Under the pieces are notes generated by a model. The model had not been told where the DNA came from and searched no databases. It saw only the letters and a program-made list of their open reading frames with translations. A DNA stretch of 64,000 nt from Palaemon carinicauda. Its lineage: Eukaryota > Arthropoda > Malacostraca > Decapoda > Palaemonidae. Shown one piece after another: positions 34,384 through 46,600 of the stretch. Position 1 is the first letter of the stretch; every line of letters begins with the position of its first letter. The translations under genes and the position numbers were made by a program. Location of the stretch: assembly GCF_036898095.1 (NCBI RefSeq), contig NC_090746.1:108993672-109057671 (forward strand), written 5' to 3'.

Positions 34384-36239
34384 AGTCGAGCCACGAAGCC
34401 CCTTGCATGGTATACTTCGCACCTCTCTCTATGTTAAGGACCTCAACTGCCGAGAGGGAGCCCCTGAGAGAGGAGAGGGTTTGAGACAAGATCCTTCGTC
34501 AGAGATTCCACCGAAGAGTCGAGGGACATGGTCGAATGCGATTCTCCTTCGATCTCGTAGTACTTCCTTTGGAGGACAAAAGAAAGTGGTAAAGACCGAG
34601 AAGAGGAACCTGTCCTCAAGGGACTAGAAGTTTTGGCTATCTGAGCGACAGTCTTCCTTTTGGCAGCCGTCAGACCTTTAGACCAGGGCAAGGCTGTACT
34701 GGTTCTTGGAGGCTTCTGGGTCTTGAAGATCTCATAGAGAACCATATCCTTACCCTCCTGGGTGGTGGTACCAGGATTTCACCACCTATTGATGGCATTC
34801 ATGAAAGAGAGGACCTACCAAAAGGTATGTTCCAACTCTCATTCTCTTGTTCCGAGTGAAAGTTCGGACTGGCTGCTCTCGGAAGATTTTTATTGTTCAT
34901 CTACCTCCAGAGCTTGGGGTAGGTCAGGGTTGTCAACAGGATCAATCAAGGACTTGCCAAAGGGGACCTTCTGCGTGCCTCAGCCAAACAAGCTTCCCGT
35001 GCCGCAGCGTTCTTTACTGTAGTTTGGTTTTGGTGTCCTTAGACCCTCTTCGCACAGGATGTTCCTCCATGGTGTTACAAGGGGAAACTTACGAGGGTTT
35101 TGGGACACCGGCAGCCGAAGCTTCAACAGTGGGAGCCAAAGGCTCTTCCTCAGGTGGAGGTAAAGAAATCGGATGCTGGTCCGGCGATACTACTTCAATT
35201 TCTTGAAGGTTGAAGAGGTGTACAGATATCTCCCTGGGCGAGCCAATGTCCCTACTCGTCCTGGGGTGGATGATATCATTTTGAGGTGGGGTACGCCTTT
35301 CATCCTTCTCTTCTGCCTCTTAATCATGGTTTCCCTCGTCTTAACTGGAGTAAAGGGAAGGTTAGCCATATAAGTCAGAAGAAGGTGACACCTTGGCACG
35401 AGACCGAGATGAAGGTGATCTTCGTGCCTTGTCCGACGATGGTCTCCTTCTAGGGTCAAGACTCCAAAGAGATGAACTCGAAGAAAACTCCAAGGGAATT
35501 CTTGGAATAGCTCTGAGTGGAGCAGTCAGAGGCTGTGACAGTGGAGGAGCTACACTCACAGACTCCTGCAGGGTAGAGAGGAAGATACTTATCCATTCAG
35601 GGAGCTCAGAACCTTTAGGTAAGCTCTCAGCTACCCTTGAAAGTCCAAGAGGAGAACGTCCCCTAGGGGATGCTCTAGAGGAAGTCTGTGCAGATATAGG
35701 GCAGAGTCTTTGCGGCAACAGGATATGTTCCTTTGGCGGACGGTCCCAACTGATAGGGACGTCAGCGAACCTATTAGGAGGCTACTTAAACCCTTCCAGG
35801 AAGGGTATGGGGCCTGCCACTGGAGGTGGTAGAAGCCGGAGGCGGAGGTCTTGGTACCGCACTTGCTCACAGTTCCGAAACCTCTGCTCCTAAATCGCTT
35901 GTGGAAATCGCGAATTTGAGCGCAAATTACAAGATTTGTGTGCAAAACCGTGAGTTTTGCGCGACAACGGGTGCAATTCACATGCAGAAGTGCTCGCAAC
36001 ACAAGCACAAGGAGCCATACTGAAAGAGGAAGGCATAGCACATTCCTGAGGCTGCAAAGAAGCACCTGTGCCCGACGAAGCAGGGGCGACCCTAAGCATT
36101 GGTGAACGCATCACACAGGGACGCGCGGCTGAGCGTTGCATAGGCGAACACTTTGTTAAAGCACCCCAAGCAGCAAAGGGCACCGGAGGTTTTGCTGGAC
36201 GCCTGTTTGAGTTACAGTCAGTCTCATAATCAGAGTTAG

Positions 36240-36800
36240 TCCGAGGTCGTTTAGGAGATGGACGGGTTGAGGGGCTATGCGGTGATGGACTGCGCGAATG
36301 CCTACCTCTACCTCTGTACTAGGAACATCTAGACCTTGATCGTGAACGCGCGGTTTGCGATTGTGAACGGGAGCGTGTAGCTCTCGTTCTAGAACGGCGT
36401 GAACATAAGCGTCGGCCTCACGATCGTGAACGACTCCCTTGTGACTGTGAACATCGCCCTCATGATCTACATCGTCGAGTTTTAGAATGCGAGCATCTGG
36501 ACCTAGGTCTAGACTCAGATGCTCGTGATCGTGCAGAGCGCGATTGCGTTACTTCTCCTTGTGAAGAGGATCTCCTCTGAGAATAGCATTGAGGCCGATG
36601 GTCTCATAAGCGTGAAGCTCTAGAGCAAGAAAGCCTTCTAATTGAAGAGCGTTTGGATCGTGATGACCTACGATCCTGTTGATCTTCAGAACGTCGCGAA
36701 CAACGACCAGGAGAAGTGTCCCGAAAGACGAGGAGATGGAGAAACTTGTCCCCTCGTGCCGCTGGTGGGAGGAGCGCTGGTCTCTGGAAGATCATCACCT
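36240..36800 (-). repeat. Degenerate 12-bp Arg/Ser-coding repeat in El4 gag
   Basis: Variants of gatcgtgaacgc recur, which on the minus strand read as alternating Arg and Ser codons. The repeat is imperfect and interrupted by stops. It corresponds to the hypervariable hinge seen at the same gag position in the other copies. Confidence 0.65.
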
Positions 36801-37604
36801 ACAGCTGAAGCGTTCCTGTGGGAAGAAAGAGAAGGCTGAAGGTTGCAGGATGACAATGTCCCAGGATGGCAAGTAAGATTGTCATCAGCAGGAGATTGTT
36901 GGAGGGGCGAACGCGAGTGATTGCCTCGTCCGCAAGTGGAAGGTCAAGGACAGGGCAGCTGATGGACTTTGCAAACCTCCAAAGCAAGAGATGTTGAAGG
37001 CTCTGGAGAAAGGTTCTTCCTGGTACCGCACTGAAGAAGGCAAACAACTTCTTCCTTCATTGGGGGCGCAGAAACCCCTAAGGTCAGACATACATGCAAA
37101 ACATCTGTACAGTAAGGGAAAATGGCTCCCTTGCGGCTGGAGGTAAAGTTGCTCCTCTAGGGGAAGTAACTACCACCAGAGTACCCCAATGTTGCCAAGC
37201 AGTTAGACGGTCTGCACTCCTGTTCAATTGTCCCTCGGAAGAGCGCGAATGAGAAGAATCTTTAGAAAGATTTGGGGGTGAGAGAAGAAGGACGCACCTT
37301 CCTTGCCCCTGAGGGAGAAAGATTGCGCTTAGCCTTCTTTCTGAGCCATCCAAATTTCTCCCGTTGGGAGGCAGGGCACTCCCTACACTCTGCACAGGGC
37401 CAACCCTGCTAGCACAGATGCCCTCTACACAAAGGACACAGAGAGTGTGGGTCGGTCTCCAACAATGATATGAAGGTACCGCACGCATCACCCTGACGCA
37501 AAGGACAGGCCGGCATGAAGGCGATCCGAATAAGCAAGTACACCTGAAAAGAGAAAGATTAAAAATGTCCAATGACAGCCTTGGAGGGGAGAGGATATGT
37601 CCAC

Positions 37605-37813
37605 TCTCTACCGAGCCAAAAGAAAAAGTGACGTAGCTCTCAGCAGTGAGAGTATATATAGAGGTGGCTGGGTTACCCCTGGCCACCCCTAGCCTATCCG
37701 CTCAAGCAGTTAGGCAGGGTTGCCACCACACACTTTTACTCTAATGGCTACCTTCCAGCTGCGCCGAAAGAATATCCACATTAATAACGGATGGTCTGTT
37801 AGTATGTGAACAA
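37605..37813. repeat. El4 right terminal inverted repeat
   Basis: The inverted partner of the left end (29020-29120). The outermost bases near 37770-37813 differ from the left end and are represented in the second half of the ICR. Confidence 0.82.
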
Positions 37814-37899
37814 TTATGTTATATTCAATGTTAATTCGCAAAAGTACCTTATGTAAATAAAATATAAGAGCAGCTCTAAGTTATAATAGATCTGCTTAC

Positions 37900-38083
37900 C
37901 AAGATAACAGTCACACATAGTAGCTTCCGTTACTTTCAATGTTTGTCCAAACTTTTTTTTTAACCTCAACTCTCTGCACAGTGAGCTAATTTTCTCCCGA
38001 ATACGCAGTAGCTCCAGCCATTGATTTCTCTGGTCCAATGGAAATGTAGCTTCTCTTATACTGGATTTTGGTGGTCTGTTTAT
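37900..38083 (-). CDS. Possible host exon, function unknown
   Basis: A minus-strand open stretch of about 61 codons reads as ordinary protein (NRPPKSSIREATFPLDQRN, then LRIREKISSLCRELRLKKKF) and ends at a good splice donor (G|GTAAGC, donor at 37899). A possible acceptor CAG lies at 38084-38086, with a run of 22 T on the minus strand about 45 bp upstream. The sequence lies between El4 and El6 and is unrelated to either. I do not recognise the protein. No start codon or second exon was found, so this could be a chance open frame or an unknown element. Confidence 0.33.
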
Positions 38084-38128
38084 CTGCTGATGTATTTACC
38101 TTTGACCTATACTGTACTGTGCCCTTGT

Positions 38129-38150
38129 AAAAAAAAAAAAAAAAAAAAAA
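38129..38150. repeat. A22 homopolymer at the El6 left boundary
   Basis: A run of 22 A directly precedes the left end of El6, so El6 entered or sits beside a poly(A) tract. Confidence 0.9.
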
Positions 38151-38255
38151 TGGTATTTTTATTACTGTAAAAATTAATTTTTAAATACACTTACCTGGTA
38201 GTTACATATATATAGCTTGATCCCGCGTTTCGTCGCGCGCACGGCAGAACTATAA
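38151..38255. repeat. El6 left terminal inverted repeat, outer part
   Basis: Matches the reverse complement of about 58930-59022, through the cgtttcgtcgcgcgcacggc core. It stops abruptly where El5 is inserted and continues at 52107. Confidence 0.9.
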
Positions 38256-38465
38256 CAAATTTGGAAATAATTTGTATTTTTCCTAACATACAAACCTGAA
38301 GCTATTTATTAGGGGTATTACTTTTGGCAACGCTGAAAACCAGCCAAGACAATTTTAGTGAGGGATAATTACCCCATCCGCTAGTTAGCGGGAGGGGGTT
38401 GGGGTAGACTAGCTACCCCGCTCACTCACACCTGTAGGTTGAGTAACCACTTTTGCTTTCTGGCA
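38256..38465. repeat. El5 left terminal inverted repeat
   Basis: From about 38305 it is the reverse complement of 51912-52070, with roughly a dozen differences. The outer edge is mirrored in the ICR (38510-38560). Confidence 0.88.
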
Positions 38466-38496
38466 AGACTTCTAGGGGGACAGGGTGGCGGGCCAA

Positions 38497-38600
38497 TTTG
38501 TATAAATAGCTTCAGGTTTGTATGTTAGGAAAAATACAAATTATTTCCAAATTTGTTATTTGTTCCGACACAAATACAAACCTTCGCTATTAATTAGAGT
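38497..38600. repeat. El5 internal complementary region (ICR)
   Basis: The first half complements the left outer end (38257-38310). The second half (38559-38600) complements the right outer end (about 52068-52106). Confidence 0.87.
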
Positions 38601-39068
38601 GACTTACTCTTAGGAGGGAGGAAGTCCTTACCAACTGGCCTTGGTCATGACCCGGGGTCCTCTCTATTTCGATCTGTGATCGATAGTAGAGGGAATCCTA
38701 CCCTCGCTAAAATCAAAGTAGTTACAAGGTAACTCAATGATAGTGGCCTGCAGAAGCTTGTGTGAAAGAGACTCGTGGCTTGTCTTCACGTAGGAACTCG
38801 AGGATTCTAAGACATATCCAATACCCTCCCTCAAGAGGTATTGGTAACGTAACAAAGTATTCATTCATACCCAGGATGCACAAGGGAAATGATTCTTACC
38901 TGCAGAGGGGTGAGGTCAGCTATGCTTCGGTATTGCGGAGCTATTTCCCCAAAGGGGAGAAGGAGAAAGAAAGAAGTGAGCCAGATATTCTTTTCATTCA
39001 CCCTAGACTAACCCGGGTAACTTCAGCCCTCAACCCTCTGCTACTTTTCCATCAAGGAGCCTGAGGCA

Positions 39069-40045
39069 TTAGATCACTTGTTGTGCGGCCACCACAGGAC
39101 CAATGGAGAAGGTTTCCATGCTCCTGTGGGTTACGTCTTTCAGGTAGTGGGCTGTGAAGGTCGTCTGACGCTTCCACACGCCCGCTTGCAATACCTGTGC
39201 CACAGAAAAATTTTTCTTAAACGCCAGGGACGTTGCAATGCCTCTGACGTCATGAGCTCTGGGTCGGTTGGACAGGAGAGGATCTGGATATAGAGCGTAT
39301 TCGATTACTTTCCTTATCCAGAAGGAAATATTATTCCTCGTGACCCTCCTCTTGACCTTCCCCGTGCTGACAAAAAGTGCTGGTACACGGGGGTGAGCTT
39401 TTGCTGTTCTTTTTAAGTAACACCTCAGACTCCTCACTGGACATAGTAGCAGTTGGTCTGGATCTTCGGTTACAGAACGAAGACTCTATCCAAAATGGGC
39501 CGAACCTGGAGTCCGGCACACCCGGATTTTGAGTCTTAGCTACAAACTCAGGGATGAAGTTGAGGAATACTTCCCCCCATCTCCTAGAGAGGGAGACATC
39601 AGCAGATAGACCATGAAGTTCGCTGACTCTCTTGGCCGAAGCCAAAGCGAGCAGGAACACCGTCTTCCACGTGAGGTGGCGATCTGAGGCCTGGCATAGT
39701 GGTTCATAGGGGAAGCCCTTCAGAGACCCGAGGACCCGAATCACGTTCCAAGGGGGAGGTCTTAGCTCTGCCAGGGGGCAAGTAAGCTCGTAACTGCGTA
39801 TGAGCAAAGAAAGTTCCAACGAGGAGGAAATATCGACTCCTTTCAGTCTAAAGGCGAGACTCAAGGCTGAGCGGTAGCCTTTGACTGCCGAGACCGAGAG
39901 AAGCTTTTCTTCCCGAGGCTATAAAAGAAACTCCGCTATGGTTGGAACAGAGGCATCGAGGGGAGAGATACCCCTTCCACGACACCACCAACCTGGTAGA
40001 CTGCCTCTGTGGATCTCCTGAGGTGTCCAGCCATTCTTTTCGCAA
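39069..40045 (-). pseudogene. El5 tyrosine recombinase, frameshifted
   Basis: Two frames together cover the enzyme. 39331-39864 holds the N-terminal part and the first catalytic Arg (SAKRVSELHGL). 39069-39437 holds HDVRGI (39243-39254) and the HYLKDVTH tyrosine. All four catalytic residues are visible, so the damage is mainly a frameshift in the overlap near 39430 and breaks in the N-terminal part (39848-40045). Placement beside the ICR is as expected. Confidence 0.82.
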
Positions 40046-40416
40046 CCGGTTGCGAAAAGCCTCTCTGTGTGAGGAGGTGCTGGATAGTCTCCAGGCGTGA
40101 AGTCGAAGCGAGGCTACGGCTCTGTAAAAGATGTTGGCATGTGGTTGTTTGAGGAGGTCATGTTATGGAGGAAGCTCTCTCGGGATCTCCGTGAGGAGAT
40201 GCAAAAGGTCCAGGAACCATTCTGCGTAATGCCATAGCGGAGCTATGAGGGTCATTTGCAAATTGTTGCTTGCTCGTACCTGGTTGAGGACTTTTCTCAT
40301 CAGACAGAACGGGGGAAACACGTAAGCGTCCAGGTTTATCCACCGTTATTGAAAAGCACCTTGCCAAAGAGCTTGGGGATCCGGGACTGGGGAGCAGTAC
40401 AATGGGAGCCTGAAAT

Positions 40417-41022
40417 TCAGGGCCGTTGCGAACAGATCCACAGTCGGGGAACCCCACAAAGTCCGGTGCCAACTATTTGAGTCGCTCTGCTCAGCTTGTC
40501 TGCTAGCACATTCCGCTTGCCCGGAATGAAGCGAGCTGATGAGTCACCGAGTTGTCTTCTGCCCATCTGAGTATCTCTACTGCAAGATGGCACAGCTGCT
40601 GCGAAAAGGTACCGCCCTGTTTGCTTAGATAAGCTAATACCGTGGTGTTGTCGCTCATCAGCATCACGGAGTGCCCCGCCAGGACCTGGTGGAACTCTTT
40701 GAGGGCCAGAAAGGCTGCCCTCATCTCTAAGAGATTTATGTGCTGGTACCTTTCTGATTCGGACCATTGGCCGGAGGTGTAATGGTGCAGCACGTGAGCC
40801 CCCCCAACCTTCTTTTGATGCGTCCGAAAACAGCATCAATTCCGGGGGAGAGATGAGAAGATCGACCCCTTTGCAGAGGTTCGGCTTCCTGAGGTCCGAC
40901 TGTTCCTCTAGCCCTATGCGGACTAGGTGATCCCGGGAATCGGAGTGCTGTTTCCACTGGGATTTTAGTCGCCACTGGAGGGATCTCATCCTGAGGCGAC
41001 TGTTGGGGACCAGTCGGGTCAA
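40417..41022 (-). pseudogene. El5 RNase H region
   Basis: Motifs LFSDASKEGWGG, INLLEMRAAFLAL and LMSDNTTVLAYL lie in two frames (40417-41022 and 40503-40793). This is the catalytic Asp, Glu, Asp order of an RNase H domain downstream of RT. A frameshift separates the first from the others. Confidence 0.82.
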
Positions 41023-41093
41023 GGAAGAGAAATGACCGAGAAGGCGAAGCCAATACTGTGCCAGGAGCTCTTCCCGACTGAGGAAGACCTGTG

Positions 41094-42034
41094 CTATCTC
41101 CCTCTATCTCCCTCAGTCTCTGGATCCTTTCGTCTGATGGAAACGCTTTGTGCCTTAGGGTGTCTAATCGCATGCCTAGGTATACCAGTTCTTGAGAGGG
41201 GAGCAGTTGAGACTTCTCGAGGTTTACTATAATCCCCAGATCCTGGCAAAACTTTAGAAGCTAGTCTCAGTGGCGGAGAAGGGCCGCCTCCGAGTCTGCC
41301 AGAATCAGCCAGTCGTCCAAGTATCTTAGGAGACGGATGCAGACTCTGTGAGCCCAAGATGATACTAGGGCGAATACTCTCGTGAATACCTGGGGTGTTG
41401 TGGAAAGACCGAAACACAGTACCCTGAACTGGTAATGCTTCCGAATGAACATGAATATTAGATACTTCCTGGAAGACAGGTGAATAGGGATCTGGAAGTA
41501 TGCGTCCTTCAGATCTAGAGTGCACATGAAGTTCCGGGGTCTTATCGCTTGTCTGACTGTGTCGGCCGTCTCCATCCTGAAAGGTGTCTGTTTGACAAAC
41601 CTGTTCAGGGCCGAGAGGTCGATGACTGGTCTCCAGCCTCCAGACGCTTTTTTCACAAGAAAGAGTCGACTGTAGAAGCCTGGGGACCCGTCGAGGACCT
41701 CCTGGAGAGCGTCCTTCTCCAACATGGACTGGACTCCTGCCCTAAGGGCAAACTCCTGTGCGGATCTCTTCGCACAGGAGTTCAATGGAATCGGCACTCG
41801 AGTCAGTGGAGGGAGAGAGAGCGTGAACGGGATACAATACCCTGAAAGAATCACCTCGACCATCCAGGGTTCGGCCCCGTGGTAAAGCCACCTCTGCCAG
41901 CGGCTTTGTAGGCATCCCCCCACAGGTGGACAAATGGGAGGATTGCCTGTCTTATTGGGACCGGCCTCGGCCAGATCCCTTCTTACCCTTTCCTCCACGG
42001 AAGGACTTTTTGCTGTGAAAGGCCTGCTTTGCAC
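41094..42034 (-). pseudogene. El5 reverse transcriptase, mostly intact core
   Basis: The frame at 41267-42034 runs 255 codons through GGWRPVIDLSALN, CTLDLKDAYFQIPI, LCFGLSTTPQVFTRVF and the catalytic YLDDW at 41309-41323. It stops soon after at a frame change near 41265, so the fingers and palm are preserved but the thumb and the link to RNase H are not in frame. Confidence 0.85.
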
Positions 42035-42137
42035 CCTTTTTACCCTGCTGTTTTGGGTCTCTGGCCCCTTTCGGCTGCGGGTTCTGCAGTGCTTTCCGCT
42101 GTGGCTGAGAGGGGTAAGGTCTAGCTGTTAAGATCTT

Positions 42138-43536
42138 TTAGATGAGGGAGTCCTGACTGGACTTCCTCCACCTCTCTGTCACCCGCTCGACATCCTTGGG
42201 ATGGAACAAAGAATTGCCCTCAAAAGGAGCATTTCTCAGACTCGCTACTTCGGCCTGAGGGAGATGTCTATAGAGCTTGCCTATGACGGCATCTCTCCTC
42301 TTCAGGATAGTGTTGGCCCGAAGGTTCACTACCTGATAAGAGAGGAACTCGATGGCCCGAGTGCCGGACAAAGGGAAAGTCTCCAAAGACTTCCTGGAGG
42401 ACTCCCGAGACAGGTCTTTAGACCACATCAGTTGTCCTAAGGATCCTAACCAGAAATCCAGCCCCAAGTAGCCTGCATGGCGTACTTCGCCACCTTTTCC
42501 TGGTTTAGGATTTCAGGGGCGAAAAGGAGACAGGCAGTCCCATAAGTTTCTCGAAGGGGGTGGCCTTCGAGAGTGCCTCTATGGAGTGGTCGAGAGGCAG
42601 AGTTGGAAGAGATTCTCCGAGGATCTCGTAGTACCTCCTCTGAAACACATACAGAGGTGGTAAGAGCTTGGAGGACGAGTTGGAGCGGAGAGAAGAGGTG
42701 GAACCAGTTGCCTGAGACACAGCCTTCTGTTAGGCACTCTTCAACCCCTTTGACCAGGGCAAAGCTGTACTGGTCCTATGAGGATTCTGAGTGCCAAAGA
42801 ACTGGTCAAGGACCGTTTCTTTTCCATCTAGAGGGGCTGCCAATGGATCTGGAAGTCCATTGATGGAACGGATGCAGGCTAGGACCTGCCAGAAGGCGTG
42901 TTCCGACTCCTTCCTCTCATCCTCTGTAAGCTTAGGGCTAGCGGCTGCTGGCAGAGCATCAAACGAGATCGCTCTGTCCTTCCACGTCCAAGCTCTCATC
43001 CATAGGAGCCCGGCGTGGGTCGAAGTTGTCATCTGTATAGACTGGGGATAGGGAGACTACCGGGGAGGTACTTGCTTCCGGCTGCCTGGGAGGCAGTGAG
43101 GAAGGAAGCCTGGCCAAGAATTTGGGGATGGTGAACAAATCCTTCGGTTCCCTCCTACGAGGCCGGAGATCCTCTATCCCCAAGGGCCTAGAGGAGAGGA
43201 CTCCGTCGGTTTACAGGTGGAATGTAAGTCCATTGCCGTACGGGATGAATCCCGTACGGTCGCAGGTCGTGCTTCATTAGACACTATCTCGACCAGCAAA
43301 GAAGGGAGGGAGTCTCCATAGTAAGTAACCCTATCCTCCTTGGGGGCTGAAGGACGAATCCTTTTCCTTTCCTCCTTTGGCCTGGCCTGTGGCGTCTTGA
43401 ACTGCGGGGGGCTACCCTGAGGTTCATGCCTAATCTCCTCCAGAGGTCTTTTGCGAGGGGATGATCGTCTCCCCTTGCCTGAGGGGCCCGCCTGTGCGAG
43501 AACTTCCGACCTCCTCCTAGGATCGGAGGGAGGAGA
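42138..43536 (-). pseudogene. El5 gag, distal part
   Basis: Fragments at 42138-42467 and 42505-43032 share stretches with El4 gag, including PWSKGL and SKxTPFEKL. Further frames run to the LINE insertion. Several shifts. This is the C-terminal half of gag, separated from its N-terminal half (50037-51863) by the LINE. Confidence 0.6.
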
Positions 43537-43550
43537 GGACCATGGGAAGA
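43537..43550. repeat. LINE target-site duplication, left copy
   Basis: ggaccatgggaaga, identical to 50023-50036 on the other side of the LINE. Confidence 0.92.
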
Positions 43551-43680
43551 TTGATTGATTGATTGAAAGTTTTCTGGCATCCTGACATCTAAGGTCATTG
43601 ACGCCGATACCATTTACTGTATATGAAAATTAAAAGAGAATTCGATTAAAACCATAAAAATTAAGAAGTCATTAAAATAG

Positions 43681-46600
43681 TTAAATAGTTTTCAGAAGAC
43701 CTCCTTCTGAAATAAATCTAAAAATTCCGCTCGCATAGTAAGACACATCATGTCCAAGAATCTTGGCAAGGATAAACCTGCCATCCTCACCTTGAGCCTC
43801 AAACAGATATCTATTTCTTAGGTTAGTAAAATTAGGGCATTCGGTCAACAAATGCCTCACTGTTAAAGGTACTAAGCAGTCCTCGCAATACGGTTGGTGT
43901 TGGCCCTTCAGCAGAAACTCGTGTGTCAACCGTGTGTGACCAATACGGAGACGACAAAGAGTCGTCTCCCATTTTCGGGGAATCATGTTATACCTCCAAG
44001 GTGATATGATATTTGTTACTTCCCTCATTTTATTGCCGTCTTGACTGTCCCAGTGCTGTTGCCATTTATCACAAACCAATTTCTTGATATAAGGTAGGAG
44101 ATCGTTACATGGAATGGGATACCTCCTTGGTAACAACTCGGATGCCGCATTCTTCGCCAGTAAATCTGCCTTCTCATTCCCAGACACACCTACATGTGCT
44201 GGAACCCAACAAAATCGAACAGTTATACCTTTCCGTCCAATAATAAAAAGCCATTCTAAAATCTTTAAAACTAGAGGGTTACTAGAATTAAAAACTTCTA
44301 AAGCTTGAAGAACACTCCTTGCATCACTAAAAATTGTAAAATTACCCTCCTTTTCCAAAGCTATTTTCTCAATAGCGGTTAATATGCCATACAGTTCGGC
44401 AGTAAATATGGAAGCTGTTAGAGGAAGTGCACCTCTACAATTAAAATCATTACTATGTACTCCAAATCCAACGCCAGCATCAGATTTGGAGCCATCAGTA
44501 TATATAAAAGTCGATCCCCTATGTTCTTCGACATGTTCCATAAAAAGAGACCTGGATTCTAAGTCAGTCATATTCTTCTTAACTCCAATAAAGTATTTAC
44601 AAAATGATATGTCAGGTAATTTCCATGGAGGCGTTGATGATACCTTGAATGGAAGTACCTTATTTCTAATTATATCCAGACTATTTAAAAATCGTTTCAC
44701 CCGAAAGCCATAAGGTTGAGGAGATTTTGGGTGCAACTCAAAGTATGATGCGTGTCTTACAAGGCTTGCAGTCTGAAAGGCTAGAGAGCTAGGGAGTCTT
44801 TGCAATCTAAACCAATACCGAAGAATGGAAGACATTCGGTAAAGGTCTAGAGGTAACTCTCCAGCATCAACAAGGAGACTTGGGATAGGCGAGGTTTTAA
44901 AAGCTCCAGTAGATAATCTAATACCTGCATGATGTATCGAGTCTAATATTTTTAACCGGCTTGGGGTGGCTGAAGAATATACCTCACAACCATAACTAAT
45001 TTTGGAAAAAATCAAGGCCTTGTATAATTTTAAAATAGTATTGCGGTCTGCCCCCCATGATGTATGGGACAATACTTTTAAGATATTCAGAGCTTCAACA
45101 CATTTAGCTTTTAGCGCTTTTAGGTGAGAAACCCATGTAAGTCTACAGTCAAATATCAAACCTAAAAATTTGGTTTCCGATACACATGGTATCCGTTGAC
45201 CTTTAATGTATATATCCGGGTCTGGATGTACTCCCCGGATACGACAAAAATGGACAATGGTAGTTTTACTTGTCGAGAACTTAAATCCATTCATGTCAGC
45301 CCACTGGATAATTTTATCAATAGAGAGTTGGATTTTTCTCTCAACCATTGCCATTCTAGTGCCAGCAAATGATATTGAGAGATCATCCACAAATAGTGTT
45401 GAGAGAACATCCTGGGGAATGGCTGAGGATATCCCATTAATTGCTAGTGCAAAAAGGGTTACACTCAGCACACTACCCTGAGGAACTCCTTCTTCCTGGC
45501 ACTTACTCTCTGATAGAGTTTCCCCCACTCTCACTTGAAAAACTCTACGTGAAAGAAATGCCTGAATAAATAGTGGCAGCTCTCCTCTCAATCCCAATTC
45601 ATGAATGGTTTTAAGAATACCATATCTCCATGTGGTATCATATGCCTTTTCAAGGTCAAAAAATACTGTAACATGGTGCTGTTTGGAAGCAAAGGCTTCA
45701 CAAATAGAAGACTCAAGTCGTATCAACACATCAGTCGTTGAGTGCATTTTTCGGAATCCACATTGAATCGGTGATAAAATACCTTTCTTTTCAAGGTACC
45801 ATATCAGCCTTGCATTGACCATCTTCTCCATAATTTTACATAAACAAGATGTCAATGCAATAGGACGATAGTTTGCTGCTAAAAACTTGTCTTTACCGGG
45901 TTTTAAAAAGGCTAAAATAATGGCTAGTTCCCAAACACTTGGGTAACTATGATCATGCCATATTCTATTAATAATGCTTAAAATAAATAGCTTTGTATTA
46001 AAATGTACATGTTTAATCATTGCATATGGAATTCCATCGGGTCCAGGGGCTGTATCGTTGCAATGAGCAAGTGCGGAATCAAATTCTCTTTCAGTGAAAG
46101 GAGAATTATACGACTCTTCCCTTCTTGTTGCAAAATTTAAAATTTTCTTTTCTTCAGTGCTCCTATACTGGTGACCAGGGGCTCCTTCACACTTGCTGGA
46201 TACATTTGAAAAATGATTAGCCAAGGCATTGCTAACTTCATTTGCTTCAGTTACATACTGGCCATTCACCTTCAACACTGGTGGTGGGTTGGGGGTGAAT
46301 TTGCCAGCTATCTTTTTTACTTTCCTCCACACAGAAGATGCTGGTGTTCTACTGTTAATGGAGGAAACAAAAGACATCCATGACTGGCGCCTTGCTTCTT
46401 TCATGGCACGACGGAACTGTGCTCTACATTTCTTGTACATAATTAAATTCTCATCAGTTCGGAGTCTACGCAATCGTGTTAGAGATCTTCTTGTGGCTCT
46501 GTGGAGTGCAGTTAGTTCTGAAGACCACCACGGGACTGGTCGTCGTTTGAATAACCCTGTTGTTTTGGGAATTGAATTGACTCCTGCTGTATGAAGAGTT

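Larger units (their letters stand above)
34113..37500 (-). pseudogene. El4 gag region, broken
   Basis: Fragments in several frames between RT and the right terminal repeat. The distal part (34113-34745) has LIHxEGI-type stretches and PWSKGLTA, shared with El5 (42505-43032). A middle Arg/Ser-rich part lies at about 36240-36800. The N-terminal Cys motif near 37380-37460 reads DPHSLC-x2-CRG-x2-C then a stop then C-x2-C in its own frame, close to that of El5. Many stops. Confidence 0.6.
28947..37813 (-). mobile_element. El4: DIRS-like element abutting El3
   Basis: Termini are of the El1/El5 type: left 28947-29160, right about 37605-37813, with an ICR at about 29205-29310. Minus-strand recombinase, RNase H, RT and gag remnants lie in the expected order. 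It carries a 1.2-kb insertion (29803-30994) flanked by a 38-bp direct repeat, and a 35-bp LINE insertion. All genes are broken. Confidence 0.87.

Noticed and set aside
38129..38150. Poly(A) tail of a processed pseudogene upstream of El6
   Set aside because: The sequence before it reads as a possible exon on the opposite strand with a splice donor, and no retrocopy structure is seen.
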